Under the pieces are notes generated by a model. That model did not search any database. It was not told where the DNA came from and was given only the letters and a program-made list of their open reading frames with translations. The position numbers and the translations under genes were made by a program. From an uncultured Mogibacterium sp. (GTDB lineage: Bacteria; Bacillota; Clostridia; Peptostreptococcales; Anaerovoracaceae), in the NCBI RefSeq assembly GCF_938041965.1, contig NZ_CALISE010000019.1, positions 1 through 64,000 of the forward strand: a stretch of 64,000 nt of DNA, written 5' to 3'. Positions 14,752-23,984 of this stretch are shown piece by piece. The stretch's first letter is position 1, and each line of letters opens with the position of its first letter.

Positions 14752-14782
14752 CTAAGTTAAGACTCAAGATAATTAAGTCAAA

Positions 14783-15787
14783 GTGAGTACCAAGATGTAC
14801 AAACCACCATATATCATAACGGAACAAATGCTCAAGTTAATAAGTGATATCTCTGAGAAAGTCGGTAAGATACAAGGTTATCATACATTGAGCACCCATC
14901 CGAATCTGCAGAGAAGTAACAGGATAAGATCTATTCATTCGTCGCTTGCGATTGAAGCAAACTCGCTATCTCTTGCTGAGGTCAGAGACGTAATTGATGG
15001 CAGAACTGTCATCGGAAACCGTGACGAGATTAAGGAAGTTCAAAATGCATATCGCGCTTACGAAGCCATTCAAGAAATCAATCCATTTAATATGGAAGAT
15101 TTAAAGCGTATGCATGGAGTAATGACCGACGGACTTGTGCCGGAATGTGGCAAATTCAGAAGTGGTGAAGAAGGTGTTTTTGACGGATATGGATGCATAT
15201 TCATGGCGCCGCCAGCGAAGCTCGTAACTGGACAGATGAACGATTTATTTGAATGGATGAACCGAGAGAAAGAAAACGTTCACCCATTGATTATGTCATC
15301 TGTATTTCATTATGAGTTTGTATTCATTCATCCTTTTGCAGATGGAAATGGTAGAATGGCCAGGCTATGGTATACTGCACTTTTATATGGCTGGCGTGAA
15401 CTTTTTCAGTATGTGCCATTTGAGAGTCAGATTAGAAACTGCCAAAGCGAGTATTATGAAGTGATTGCTAGATACCATAAGAATGGCGATTCTGATGAAT
15501 TCATAATGTTCATACTGAAGCGACTAGATGCGGTGCTCGGGGAAGTGCTGAGTAAACCAGCTGTACTGTATGAAAATACCACTGCTCAGGTAGAGAGACT
15601 AATGGAGACTATGGAATTTGACATACCGTATACAGCCGTGCAGCTCATGGGTGCACTTGGCTTAAAGTCGAGAAAGTCTTTTAGAGAGAACTATTTGCAG
15701 CCTGCGATAGAGGACGAGATTATAGAGATGACGATTCCAGATAAAGCGACTAGCAGGAATCAGCGGTATGTAATGAAGAAGAAATAG
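14783..15787 (+). CDS. Fic-domain protein (AMPylase-type)
   Basis: The product is 334 residues in the common Fic-plus-winged-helix layout. The catalytic motif HPFADGNGRMAR starts at H183, complete with the loop Asn and Arg residues. Upstream, SSLAIEAN at 53-60 matches the position of the N-terminal inhibitory helix, with Ala where Gly or Asn is usual after the Glu (E58). A FIC N-terminal region precedes it, and residues from about 270 look like a winged helix (YTAVQLMGALGLKSRKSFRE). Such proteins transfer AMP to target proteins and are self-inhibited. The GTG at 14783 is the longest start; an ATG at 14795 is possible, and neither has a clear ribosome binding site. Confidence 0.88.
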   Translation: MSTKMYKPPYIITEQMLKLISDISEKVGKIQGYHTLSTHPNLQRSNRIRSIHSSLAIEANSLSLAEVRDVIDGRTVIGNRDEIKEVQNAYRAYEAIQEINPFNMEDLKRMHGVMTDGLVPECGKFRSGEEGVFDGYGCIFMAPPAKLVTGQMNDLFEWMNREKENVHPLIMSSVFHYEFVFIHPFADGNGRMARLWYTALLYGWRELFQYVPFESQIRNCQSEYYEVIARYHKNGDSDEFIMFILKRLDAVLGEVLSKPAVLYENTTAQVERLMETMEFDIPYTAVQLMGALGLKSRKSFRENYLQPAIEDEIIEMTIPDKATSRNQRYVMKKK

Positions 15788-15909
15788 TGATGCTGTGATA
15801 TACTGCTTGTAATTAAATTAAGTTATAGATAAATTGCGCTAGTAGTAAGGCGAAGGATGCGTAGAACCAAACTCTAGCGAGAAACACGGATATATAGAGG
15901 GAGAATTCG

Positions 15910-17220
15910 ATGACAGATTATAACAAGGAACTCATATCATTTCTAGATAAGTCTCCGACGGCTTTTCATGCGGTAGTTAATATTAAGGCGAGGCTTGAAA
16001 CTGAAGGTTATACTGAACTTGCAGAGTCTGCAAAATGGGAGCTTTCAGAAAGCGGTAAGTACTTCGTGGTCAGAAATGATTCGAGCATAATTGCGTTTAG
16101 GACTCCGAGCTTTGATTTTACTGGCTTTATGATCAGCGCTGCTCATTCAGATTCACCGGCATTCAAGGTTAAGGAAAATCCTGAAATCGTTGAAAACGGA
16201 TATGTAAAGCTCAATGTCGAAGGTTACGGCGGTATGCTCATGTCTCCGTGGCTCGATAGACCGCTGAGTGTTGCTGGCAGGATAATTGTAAAAAATGGTA
16301 ATAAATACGAGGTTAGGCTCGTTAATGTGGATAAGGACTTGCTGCTTATTCCAAATGTCGCAATTCACATGAACCGCGATGCTAACAAAGGCCAGACGTG
16401 GAACGCGCAGGTTGACATGCTCCCTGTTCTCGGCTCGGTAGATGAGGCAAAGGGTTCATTTATGAGAATTATAGCTGAGGCTGTTGGCGTATCAGAGTCA
16501 GATATACTCTCGCATGACCTATTTCTATACGTTCGAGATAAGGGCAAGGTATGGGGTGGTAGAGGCGAGTACATCTCAGCGCCACACCTAGATGATTTAC
16601 AGTGCGTGTACGGATGCCTCGGGGGCTTCATCGCAGCGAAGAATTCACACAGTGTACCAGTGCTAGCGGTTTTCGACAATGAAGAGACTGGTTCTCTCAC
16701 CAAGCAGGGCGCAGATTCCACTTTCCTAGAGGAGGTGCTGAAGCGCATCTCGCTTGCTTCAGGCAAGGATGAAGAGGGACACTATAGGGCAGTTTCTTCA
16801 AGCTTCATGGTGAGTGCAGATAACGCACATGCAGTGCATCCAAATCATCCCGAGAAGGCAGATCTAATAAATAGACCTATGATAAATAAAGGCATAGTAA
16901 TCAAGTTCAACGCTGCACAGCACTACACGACAGACGCCGTTAGCTGTGCGGTTTACCGTGACCTCTGCGAGTCGAATGATATACCTGTTCAGGTATTTAC
17001 AAATAGATCAGACACAAGAGGCGGCAGCACATTAGGAAACGTATCGAATGCTCACGTGTCGCTTAACACCGTAGATATTGGGCTGGCACAGCTGGCGATG
17101 CATTCGTGCTACGAGACAGTGGGTGCACGGGATACGAAGCACCTTGTGGATGCGATGACAGTATTTTACTCGAAGACTTTTAGAGCAGATGCTGGTGGTT
17201 CATTTGAGCTATTGGACTAA
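15910..17220 (+). CDS. apeB: M18-family aminopeptidase
   Basis: The product is 436 residues, typical for the family. The metal ligands and catalytic residues are visible in AAHSDSPAFKVKEN, in HLDDLQC (bridging Asp), in FDNEETGS and in a C-terminal DTRGGSTLGN region. The enzyme is a cytoplasmic zinc aminopeptidase that trims peptides, often with acidic N-termini. GAGGGAG lies before the ATG. The ankyrin gene follows after 12 bases, so the two form an operon. Confidence 0.93.
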   Translation: MTDYNKELISFLDKSPTAFHAVVNIKARLETEGYTELAESAKWELSESGKYFVVRNDSSIIAFRTPSFDFTGFMISAAHSDSPAFKVKENPEIVENGYVKLNVEGYGGMLMSPWLDRPLSVAGRIIVKNGNKYEVRLVNVDKDLLLIPNVAIHMNRDANKGQTWNAQVDMLPVLGSVDEAKGSFMRIIAEAVGVSESDILSHDLFLYVRDKGKVWGGRGEYISAPHLDDLQCVYGCLGGFIAAKNSHSVPVLAVFDNEETGSLTKQGADSTFLEEVLKRISLASGKDEEGHYRAVSSSFMVSADNAHAVHPNHPEKADLINRPMINKGIVIKFNAAQHYTTDAVSCAVYRDLCESNDIPVQVFTNRSDTRGGSTLGNVSNAHVSLNTVDIGLAQLAMHSCYETVGARDTKHLVDAMTVFYSKTFRADAGGSFELLD

Positions 17221-17232
17221 TAGGAGGGACAC

Positions 17233-18303
17233 ATGGCTAAGAAAAAGAGAAAGACGTTACCTAGTGACTTTTACGAGATACTGCGTAGAGGCGATATTGA
17301 CGAGATAAAGGCGGTATTCGACAAATGCGAGATTACAGCTTATGCAGGCCGCTGTGACCTCAATACTGCTTTACATTACTATGGAATCCCAGTCGAAATC
17401 ATACCTTGGCTTGTAGAGCAAGGGCTTGATGTCAATACACTGAATTCATACGGACGTACTCCGCTTAATTTTCACGCTAGAAATAACGCGAAGGTGGTTA
17501 AGGTGCTATTTGAACTAGGTGGTGACGTTGCGAGGCCAGACAATTATGGAAATACTCCGCTTCATAGCGCAGCATCTGGATACGTACCAGATAATGTAAA
17601 GCTGCTCGTCGAGCAAGGAGTTGACCTAAATGCTAGGGATAATATATGGAAGCGAACGCCACTCGAGGAGGCGCTTATATCATGCCGAGGAATAGATATA
17701 GGAAAATGCGCTCTAGTTGCTGAAATTATCGTAGATGCGGGAGCTGAAGTGACACCTGCGGTCAAGGAATACGTAAGAAAAATCGGTGAGGACGTCGAAT
17801 TCCATAGAGGAAGCTTCCACCCAGATTACGTAGATGAGATAGATACGGGGCTTGCCAAGCTTTATCAGCTATTTGACGTGGAGCCAGTTAAGGCTCGCAA
17901 GGTCCACGACGGGGTATCCCCGATTGTAGTAGAAGGTAATAATTGGAAGGAACAGTTTGAGGAGCTCTGGGAACTATTGATACCATCACATGGTGCAGCA
18001 AAGACTCTTCAGGGCGAGATTGTGAGAATTGCAGGCCGCGTTCAGGACGAGATGAATAGAAATGGTGGCTGCAACTGGAACAGAGATTATCGCATGATGC
18101 TAGACGATTTCGTAAAGCATGTAGCAACTGGGGTATCACTGCCTGAGGCGGAACTCGAAGAGGCTAAGAGCCTGGCTTCAAGTATAAGTCCTAGAGGTGA
18201 TTTTAATGAGGCTTCACTAGATAGACTGTGTGAGCTGGCGACTAAGTGGGTGCTTTTAAATCCTGAACCGGTTAAGCTCGAGACGCCGAGGTATAAGAGG
18301 TAG
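17233..18303 (+). CDS. Ankyrin-repeat protein
   Basis: The product is 356 residues. Three or four ankyrin repeats are visible at about residues 40-150: NSYGRTPLNFHARNN, DNYGNTPLHSAASGY, VEQGVDLNARD and RTPLEEALIS. The C-terminal two hundred residues are a helical region with no family I recognise, including a Trp-rich NNWKEQFEELWELL. No signal peptide is present, so it acts in the cytosol, presumably as a protein-binding partner. It is cotranscribed with the M18 aminopeptidase behind AGGAGGG. Confidence 0.85.
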   Translation: MAKKKRKTLPSDFYEILRRGDIDEIKAVFDKCEITAYAGRCDLNTALHYYGIPVEIIPWLVEQGLDVNTLNSYGRTPLNFHARNNAKVVKVLFELGGDVARPDNYGNTPLHSAASGYVPDNVKLLVEQGVDLNARDNIWKRTPLEEALISCRGIDIGKCALVAEIIVDAGAEVTPAVKEYVRKIGEDVEFHRGSFHPDYVDEIDTGLAKLYQLFDVEPVKARKVHDGVSPIVVEGNNWKEQFEELWELLIPSHGAAKTLQGEIVRIAGRVQDEMNRNGGCNWNRDYRMMLDDFVKHVATGVSLPEAELEEAKSLASSISPRGDFNEASLDRLCELATKWVLLNPEPVKLETPRYKR

Positions 18304-18344
18304 ATGTTATTCCTTGTAGATCTATAGAATAATATTTAATAAAA

Positions 18345-18388
18345 TGGAAAACGCCGCGCCACTCACCCGGACAGCGCGGCATTCTATT
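18345..18388. terminator. Bidirectional terminator between convergent genes
   Basis: GCCGCGC (18353-18359) and GCGCGGC (18374-18380) form the stem, with A-rich DNA before and T-rich DNA after. It serves the ankyrin gene from the left and the DMT transporter gene from the right. Confidence 0.75.
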
Positions 18389-18405
18389 ATCTAATCTTAA
18401 TTTGC

Positions 18406-19275
18406 CTACTGTTCATTCTTCGACTTGAAGAAGATTATCGTACCAGCCGTTATGATAATCGCATAGCCGATGAAACTATAGATATCAGGGATTTCGCTGA
18501 ACACCATGAATCCTAGCACGGTTGTAAATATGATTTGCGAATAATCGTAGATTGAGATTTCCTTTGCGGGGGCATAGCGATATGCACCTGTGATACTGAA
18601 CTGACCACCAGCAGCAGCAAAGCCTGCGCAGAGAAGCATGAGGATTTGGTATGGGCTCATCGATGCATGATATTTCAGTACTATCAGCGGTACCATCGCT
18701 AGGCAGCTGAAGGCTGAGAAGCAGAAGACTATGACTGCCCTCTGCACACCGTTAGAGCCGAGCATGCGAACCATAGTGTATGCGAGGCCCGCGCCTATAC
18801 CGCCGATAAGACCAGCGGCCATACCTAGCGGATTTCCCGAGAAGCCTGGCTTGATTACGAACAGGGCACCAGTCATGGCGAGCATTAGGCAGAAAACCTG
18901 GTGCTTCTTAGGAACTTCCCTGAGAAGAATCATTGAGAAGATAATCGTTGCAAATGGCGAGAGCTTATTGAGCATGCTGGCGTCGGCAACCATTATGTGG
19001 CTCACTGCGTAGAAATTGCCGAGGATTCCGATAGTGCCTGCGGTCACTCGTACGAGCATAGGTATGTAGTTTTTGCGCCCGATTTGTATCGGCTGCTTGT
19101 CCTTGATCAGTACGATTGCAGCGATGATTGCGGCGATTAGGTTTCTGAAAAATGCCTTTTCTACAGCCGGCAGGTCACCCGAGAGCTTGACAAAGATTCC
19201 CATCAAGGCGAAGAAAAATGCCGAAGATACAATTAATAATATTCCCTTATTCTTGTTATGTACTACTTTTTCCAT
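18406..19275 (-). CDS. DMT-superfamily (EamA) transporter
   Basis: The product is 289 residues with ten predicted membrane segments in two EamA halves. The first half has SAFFFALMGIFVKLSGDLPA and FFRNLIAAIIA, the second YDYSQIIFTTVLGFMVFSE. Family members export amino acids, purines or drugs; the substrate is unknown. The gene is monocistronic, facing the bidirectional terminator at 18345, with a good promoter at 19355-19383. Confidence 0.9.
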   Translation of the reverse strand: MEKVVHNKNKGILLIVSSAFFFALMGIFVKLSGDLPAVEKAFFRNLIAAIIAAIVLIKDKQPIQIGRKNYIPMLVRVTAGTIGILGNFYAVSHIMVADASMLNKLSPFATIIFSMILLREVPKKHQVFCLMLAMTGALFVIKPGFSGNPLGMAAGLIGGIGAGLAYTMVRMLGSNGVQRAVIVFCFSAFSCLAMVPLIVLKYHASMSPYQILMLLCAGFAAAGGQFSITGAYRYAPAKEISIYDYSQIIFTTVLGFMVFSEIPDIYSFIGYAIIITAGTIIFFKSKNEQ

Positions 19276-19354
19276 CTCTGTTTCTTTCGTTCAAATATAT
19301 TTACATGCATGCGAATGATGCACGACTAAGTGATTGCTAATTTGCGTACACACT

Positions 19355-19383
19355 ATCTTATTGTATGTCATTAAATCAGTCAA
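19355..19383 (-). promoter_or_regulatory. Promoter of the DMT transporter gene
   Basis: On the minus strand, TTGACT (19383-19378), a 17-base spacer and TAAGAT (19360-19355). Confidence 0.55.
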
Positions 19384-19455
19384 GTTCGTTATATAGCCAA
19401 CATAAGTAGTTTATGTTAAAATTTAGATTAATATAATTACAAAAGGAGAAACAAA

Positions 19456-20031
19456 ATGAGCGAGCACATTACTAGAGAGCAGGCTAATGAGCTGCTACAT
19501 AAATATGTAAAGGGAGAGAACTATATCACACATTCGTATGCGGTTGAAGCGATAATGATGGGGCTTGCAAAGAAGCTTGCTCCTGACGAGATAGAATTTT
19601 GGGGCATCTGCGGCTTGCTGCACGACCTAGATGAGGAGACGGCTGACTGGCGCACAGATATGTCCACTCACGGACCGGTTTCGGCGCAGATTCTAAAGGA
19701 CGAAGGCTACGATGAGCCTGTTATGGCACAGGCTATTTGCGCACATAACCCGGAGTCTGGCGTTGTTGCGAAATCCACCCTAGAGATTGCACTTCTTGCT
19801 GCTGACCCGATGAGCGGATTCTGCAAAGCTGTTGCACAGATTTACCCAGATAAGAAGATCGCGAGCGTTAAGCACAAGTCGGTAAATAAGAGATTTAAGG
19901 AAACGAGATTTGCAGCAGGAGCGAACAGACAGTATATGGCGGCTATCGAGGAAATAGGCATTAGCTTCGATGAGTTTATAGACATTTCGCTGGAAGCTAT
20001 GCGCGAAATTGCTGACGAGATCGGACTATAA
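19456..20031 (+). CDS. HD-domain phosphohydrolase family protein
   Basis: The product is 191 residues. The HD signature is spread over H26 (YITHSYAV), H56-D57 (GLLHDLDEE), AICAHNPESG and LLAADPM, all plausible metal ligands. It resembles small cytosolic HDIG phosphohydrolases annotated as hydrolases or nucleotidases without known substrate. A paralog with the same layout lies at 52826-53410. It stands alone with AAAGGAG before the ATG and a strong terminator after. Confidence 0.88.
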   Translation: MSEHITREQANELLHKYVKGENYITHSYAVEAIMMGLAKKLAPDEIEFWGICGLLHDLDEETADWRTDMSTHGPVSAQILKDEGYDEPVMAQAICAHNPESGVVAKSTLEIALLAADPMSGFCKAVAQIYPDKKIASVKHKSVNKRFKETRFAAGANRQYMAAIEEIGISFDEFIDISLEAMREIADEIGL

Positions 20032-20038
20032 CTGTAAA

Positions 20039-20080
20039 AGCACTTAGCATCCCGAAGATGGGCGCTAAGTGCTATGCTTT
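20039..20080 (+). terminator. Terminator of the HD gene
   Basis: AGCACTTAGC (20039-20048) and GCTAAGTGCT (20064-20073) pair perfectly, followed by ATGCTTTTAT. Confidence 0.75.
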
Positions 20081-20143
20081 TATTTCTGCGTGCATATCTG
20101 TTTCTATCAATTTAAATATTTAATATATAAAAATATATAAAAA

Positions 20144-20455
20144 CTACTTGCGAGGTGCCTTCGGCAGCTCGATTTTTACATTCTTAGGATTTCTCGCCCT
20201 TCTATATAGCACGAAGCGGCGCCCAATTGCTGCGACGAACTCAGCGTGAAGAGTCTCCGCAAGTTCGCTGCACACCTCGGTAGGGTCGAGCAGTGAGCCT
20301 TCCTGAATCTGCCCTTTTACAAGTTCATTAGCTGTAAGATTTTCGTCGATAGAGCGGACGATGTTCTCCGTGAGGTCAGCTTTGCCAATATATACAGTCG
20401 GCTCGATCTTCTGTGCGAGTCCCTTTAGATAACTTCTTTGCTTGCCTGTGAGCAT
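20144..20455 (-). CDS. yhbY: YhbY-family RNA-binding protein (CRM domain)
   Basis: The product is 103 residues, one CRM/YhbY domain. It has the family opening LTGKQRSYLKGLAQKIEPTV and YIGKADLTENIV, and the GxxF-like end AAIGRRFVLYRR. These proteins bind pre-ribosomal RNA and act in large-subunit assembly. The gene is monocistronic; AAGGAG-type purines precede the ATG. Confidence 0.93.
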   Translation of the reverse strand: MLTGKQRSYLKGLAQKIEPTVYIGKADLTENIVRSIDENLTANELVKGQIQEGSLLDPTEVCSELAETLHAEFVAAIGRRFVLYRRARNPKNVKIELPKAPRK

Positions 20456-20552
20456 GTGTTCTCCTTGATATTTCTGAAATGTAATATAAAATTAATATGT
20501 GCACTATATTAACACAACACGGCACATTAATCCATAGAGAGGTGGAAGAAAC

Positions 20553-20864
20553 ATGGCAGATGGAAGATGGGTTATGACGGGAAATGAGCTAAATAGCGTG
20601 GTTTCCGGTTTTAAAGAGACAGATACCGTGGCTCTGCCAAATGCAGGTAAGCATCTGCCGGTAGACGTCCGAGGAGGCTCTAGCGATGCGTGTAACCGCG
20701 AGATGGGATATAATGAGATATGTGCATTTTGCGGATCGGATAAAATGCGCGTGGGATTTGGTAAATACGGCCAAGGCTTTGGCTGCCGCTCGTCCAAGTG
20801 CGAGGACTGTGGAGGAGTCACGGACTTCGTGTACAAGGATGAAGTGGGGAAGTTTTTTAGGTAG
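20553..20864 (+). CDS. Small zinc-ribbon-like hypothetical protein
   Basis: The product is 103 residues. The C-terminal half has Cys pairs CAFCGSD and CRSSKCEDCGG, a likely zinc ribbon. The N-terminal half has no recognised domain. GAGAGGTGG precedes the ATG. It lies 29 bases before the DUF4317 gene on the same strand and is probably cotranscribed with it. No membrane segment. Function unknown. Confidence 0.65.
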   Translation: MADGRWVMTGNELNSVVSGFKETDTVALPNAGKHLPVDVRGGSSDACNREMGYNEICAFCGSDKMRVGFGKYGQGFGCRSSKCEDCGGVTDFVYKDEVGKFFR

Positions 20865-20893
20865 TAGTAAAATAAGTTCCGTTAGGAGACAAG

Positions 20894-22090
20894 ATGAATC
20901 GCAAGGAAATTAGAGAGATTAAGAAGAGATTTAGTCCGGATATGAATAATTTTGGGCATATTTATGGTTGCTACGTCAATGCTGCGCGAGAGATTATTAC
21001 GTACATGGATTCGCCTACGATGCTCATGGAAAATGAAGAGCGCGAGATGTACATGAAGACTCTAAAGAAGGTGCTGTCTGGCGCGCTAGGCAGGAATCTA
21101 CTGGATGTTGAGTTCTCAACGGCTCAAGTCGAGGATAGCGATGAGCATAGGTTGCTTCAGACGCTGAGGACTTCGCATCTCAGTAACGAGACTATGCGCA
21201 AGATTCTGTTCCAGAGAATTATCGACAGCGTGGACATGGGTGATACTGGCTACGTTATTTTGCTTGCTGCTGATGCTTACGATGTGCCGTACAAGGATAG
21301 CGGTAGTGACGAGTGGTCAGAAGAGTCGACGGATCAGTTCGAGTATTTCGTTTGCTGTCTGTGTCCTGTAAAAGACCCGAAGGGTGCACTCAGGTACCTT
21401 GCCGAGGAGAAGAACTTCCGCGGTGCATCGACGGGCAGCATACTCGGAGCTCCGGACATGGGCTTCATGTTCCCGACCTTCGATGATAGGATGACTAACA
21501 TATATCAGGCGCTATACTATACGAGGAGTTCGGCTGACGTTCATAGCGATTTTCTCAAGGCGGTGTTCAACCTAGACAAGCTGCCGATGGCGGCAAATAC
21601 ACAGAAGAATGCATTTGACAGTGCACTCGCTGACTCGCTAAAGGACGAATGTGATATCGATATCGTGAAGGCCCTTCATAGCCAGATAGGTGAGAAAATA
21701 GATCTCCTTAAGGAAGCAAAATCCGATGAAGCTCCAGAGATTCACATCAATGAGCTAGAGGAAATTCTCATGAAGAGCGGAACCTCTGACGAGGCAATCG
21801 AGAAGTTCCATGATACGTGCAAACAGTATTTTGAAGGGGAAGAATTCTTTAACCCTGAGAACCTCATCAACCGCAGGCAGTTTAAGATAGAGACGCCTGA
21901 GGTGAATGTCAGTGTTGACCCAGAACATGCCTTTGGAATCAGGACAGAGGTTATCGATGGCCGCAGCTATCTGATGATTCCAATAAGTGAAGGAATTACG
22001 GTGAATGGTGTGGATGTTAGCATTCCAGATGGAAGTGAAAGCGATGCAGTAGGAGCAGGAGAGAGGGAAGGGGAAGGAACCGAAGCCTAA
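20894..22090 (+). CDS. DUF4317 family protein
   Basis: The product is 398 residues. The opening NRKEIREIKKRFSPDMNNF and the segment AADAYDVPYKDSG with CCLCPVKDPKGAL are characteristic of this Clostridia-specific family. Function is unknown; no membrane segments or enzyme motifs are visible. It ends in a Glu/Gly-rich tail. TAGGAGAC precedes the ATG. Confidence 0.85.
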   Translation: MNRKEIREIKKRFSPDMNNFGHIYGCYVNAAREIITYMDSPTMLMENEEREMYMKTLKKVLSGALGRNLLDVEFSTAQVEDSDEHRLLQTLRTSHLSNETMRKILFQRIIDSVDMGDTGYVILLAADAYDVPYKDSGSDEWSEESTDQFEYFVCCLCPVKDPKGALRYLAEEKNFRGASTGSILGAPDMGFMFPTFDDRMTNIYQALYYTRSSADVHSDFLKAVFNLDKLPMAANTQKNAFDSALADSLKDECDIDIVKALHSQIGEKIDLLKEAKSDEAPEIHINELEEILMKSGTSDEAIEKFHDTCKQYFEGEEFFNPENLINRRQFKIETPEVNVSVDPEHAFGIRTEVIDGRSYLMIPISEGITVNGVDVSIPDGSESDAVGAGEREGEGTEA

Positions 22091-22198
22091 TAGTGTTAAT
22101 CTGGCTTCTGCGGTGAATGTGCTGAAATATGCTGAATGCCTGAAATATGAAAGCATAGCACCGAACTGATTAATAGATGCGAATAATAAGAATGAGAA

Positions 22199-22235
22199 TG
22201 GAGAGCCAGAACAAGGTGTTCGGCTCTCCGTTTGG
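22199..22235 (+). terminator. Terminator after DUF4317
   Basis: GGAGAGCC pairs with GGCTCTCC, extended by GAACA and TGTTC around AGG, then GTTTGGTTT. Confidence 0.75.
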
Positions 22236-22260
22236 TTTGTGTAGTTTTCGTGTTTAATTG

Positions 22261-22298
22261 TGTAAAAGTTTTACAGCGAGTAGTTAGAGATATATGAT
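22261..22298 (+). promoter_or_regulatory. Promoter and palindrome upstream of the malolactic operon
   Basis: TTTACA (22270-22275), a 17-base spacer and TATGAT (22293-22298). The -35 is the right half of the perfect 15-base palindrome TGTAAAAGTTTTACA (22261-22275). A regulator bound there would block RNA polymerase or, if shifted, recruit it. Confidence 0.6.
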
Positions 22299-22339
22299 GT
22301 AGTAAATTTTAATACAGGTGTAAAAAGTGGAGGTGTACT

Positions 22340-23962
22340 ATGAATGCACATGATATTTTAAATAATCCTTTTCTTAATAAAGGAACCGCATTTAATCTAG
22401 AGGAACGTCAAGAGCTTGGCCTTATTGGCCTATTGCCACCTTACGTTCAGACCATCGAGGAACAGGCTGCTGAGACTTATGCTCAGCTTCAGACCAAGGC
22501 TAATGATCTTGAGAAGAGACTCTTTCTCATGGAAATATTTAATACTAATCGCACACTGTTCTATTATCTTTTCTCACATCATCTAGAAGAGTTCAATCCA
22601 ATTGTCTATGACCCAACTATTGCCGACACTATAGAGGGATACAGCAACCTCTTTGTAAATCCTCAGTATGCAGGTTACCTAGACATCAATCATCCAGAGC
22701 ATATTGAGGAAACCCTTAGAAATGCAGCTGGCGGTAGGGATATAAGACTGATTGTAGTAACCGATGCCGAAGAAATCCTCGGAATTGGCGATTGGGGTGC
22801 TAATGGTGTGGATATTTCAGTCGGAAAGTTAATGGTGTACACTGGTGCGGCAGGAATTGATCCAGCTACGGTTCTACCATTAGTTATCGATGCAGGAACA
22901 AACCGTGAGTCACTGCGTAATAACCCTAACTATCTTGGAAATCGCCATGAGAGAGTACGTGGTGACCGCTACTATGACTTCATCGATAAGTTTGTCAATA
23001 CGGCAGAAAAACTATTCCCTAAGCTGTATCTACACTGGGAGGACTTTGGGCGTTCAAATGCCGCAAATATTCTCGAGAAATATCGTAAGGCTATTCCTAC
23101 CTTTAACGATGATATACAGGGAACGGGTATCGTAACGCTTGGAGGAATCTTCGGAGCGCTTGCGGTTACAGGTGAGAAACTCACCGACCAGGTATACCTA
23201 TGCTTTGGTGGTGGAACTGCCGGTGCAGGAATTGCCTCACGTGTACTCCGTGAGATGGTAACTATGGGGCTTTCAGAGGAAGACGCTTACAAGAGGTTCT
23301 TTATGGTGGATAAGCAGGGACTTCTCTTCGATGATATGGATGATTTGACTCCTGAGCAGAGACCTTTTGCTAAGAAGCGTTCTGATTATCCTAACGCAGA
23401 TAAGCTGACAGACCTACTTGAGGTTGTGAAGACAGTAAAACCAACAATACTTGTTGGAACATCAACAGTGCCAAATACTTTTACGAAGGAAGTTGTTGAG
23501 GCTATGTGCGAGAATACTGAGCGCCCAATGATCTTCCCTCTATCAAATCCAACGAAGCTCGCAGAGGCAACTGCAGAGGATCTAATCGCTTGGTCTGATG
23601 GAAAGGCTTTTGTAGCAACTGGAATTCCAGCAGGTACAGTTTCGTACAAGGGGGTTGACTATGTAATCGGACAGGCTAATAATGCGCTAATCTATCCAGG
23701 TCTAGGACTTGGAATGCTCGCATCGAAGGCAAGCCTACTGACAGATGAGATGATTGGGGCTGCAGCTCATTCGCTTAGCGGCATCATAGATATGAGTAAG
23801 CCTGGAGCACCTGTGCTACCTCCGTTCAAGTACGTAGCGGATGTATCGATTAGAGTTGCCGAAGCAGTTGCTAAAACTGCCCAGAAGCAGGGACTTGCAC
23901 GTGCTGAAGAAACGGATATAGTTAAGGCTGTTCAGGATATGAAGTGGTATCCAAAGTACTAA
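22340..23962 (+). CDS. mleS: Malolactic enzyme (NAD-dependent L-malate decarboxylase)
   Basis: The product is 540 residues, the length of the malolactic enzymes of lactic acid bacteria, which convert L-malate to L-lactate and carbon dioxide. It follows those sequences closely: NKGTAFNLEERQELGLIGLL, EKRLFLMEIFNTNRTLFYYL, VVTDAEEILGIGDWGANGVD, FNDDIQGTGIVTLGGIFGAL. The last is the malic-enzyme metal/NAD region, followed by CFGGGTAGAGI. It could act as an ordinary malic enzyme producing pyruvate, but the match in length and in motifs outside the active site favours the malolactic type. The AEC-type permease gene lies 88 bases downstream, as in lactic acid bacteria. GGAGG precedes the ATG. Confidence 0.88.
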   Translation: MNAHDILNNPFLNKGTAFNLEERQELGLIGLLPPYVQTIEEQAAETYAQLQTKANDLEKRLFLMEIFNTNRTLFYYLFSHHLEEFNPIVYDPTIADTIEGYSNLFVNPQYAGYLDINHPEHIEETLRNAAGGRDIRLIVVTDAEEILGIGDWGANGVDISVGKLMVYTGAAGIDPATVLPLVIDAGTNRESLRNNPNYLGNRHERVRGDRYYDFIDKFVNTAEKLFPKLYLHWEDFGRSNAANILEKYRKAIPTFNDDIQGTGIVTLGGIFGALAVTGEKLTDQVYLCFGGGTAGAGIASRVLREMVTMGLSEEDAYKRFFMVDKQGLLFDDMDDLTPEQRPFAKKRSDYPNADKLTDLLEVVKTVKPTILVGTSTVPNTFTKEVVEAMCENTERPMIFPLSNPTKLAEATAEDLIAWSDGKAFVATGIPAGTVSYKGVDYVIGQANNALIYPGLGLGMLASKASLLTDEMIGAAAHSLSGIIDMSKPGAPVLPPFKYVADVSIRVAEAVAKTAQKQGLARAEETDIVKAVQDMKWYPKY

Positions 23963-23984
23963 AATTAGAGATTAAAATATTCGT

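Noticed and set aside
15790..15905. Leader before the M18 aminopeptidase as a riboswitch
   Set aside because: Some GC-rich words (GCGAAGGATGCG) suggest structure, but no known aptamer core is present.
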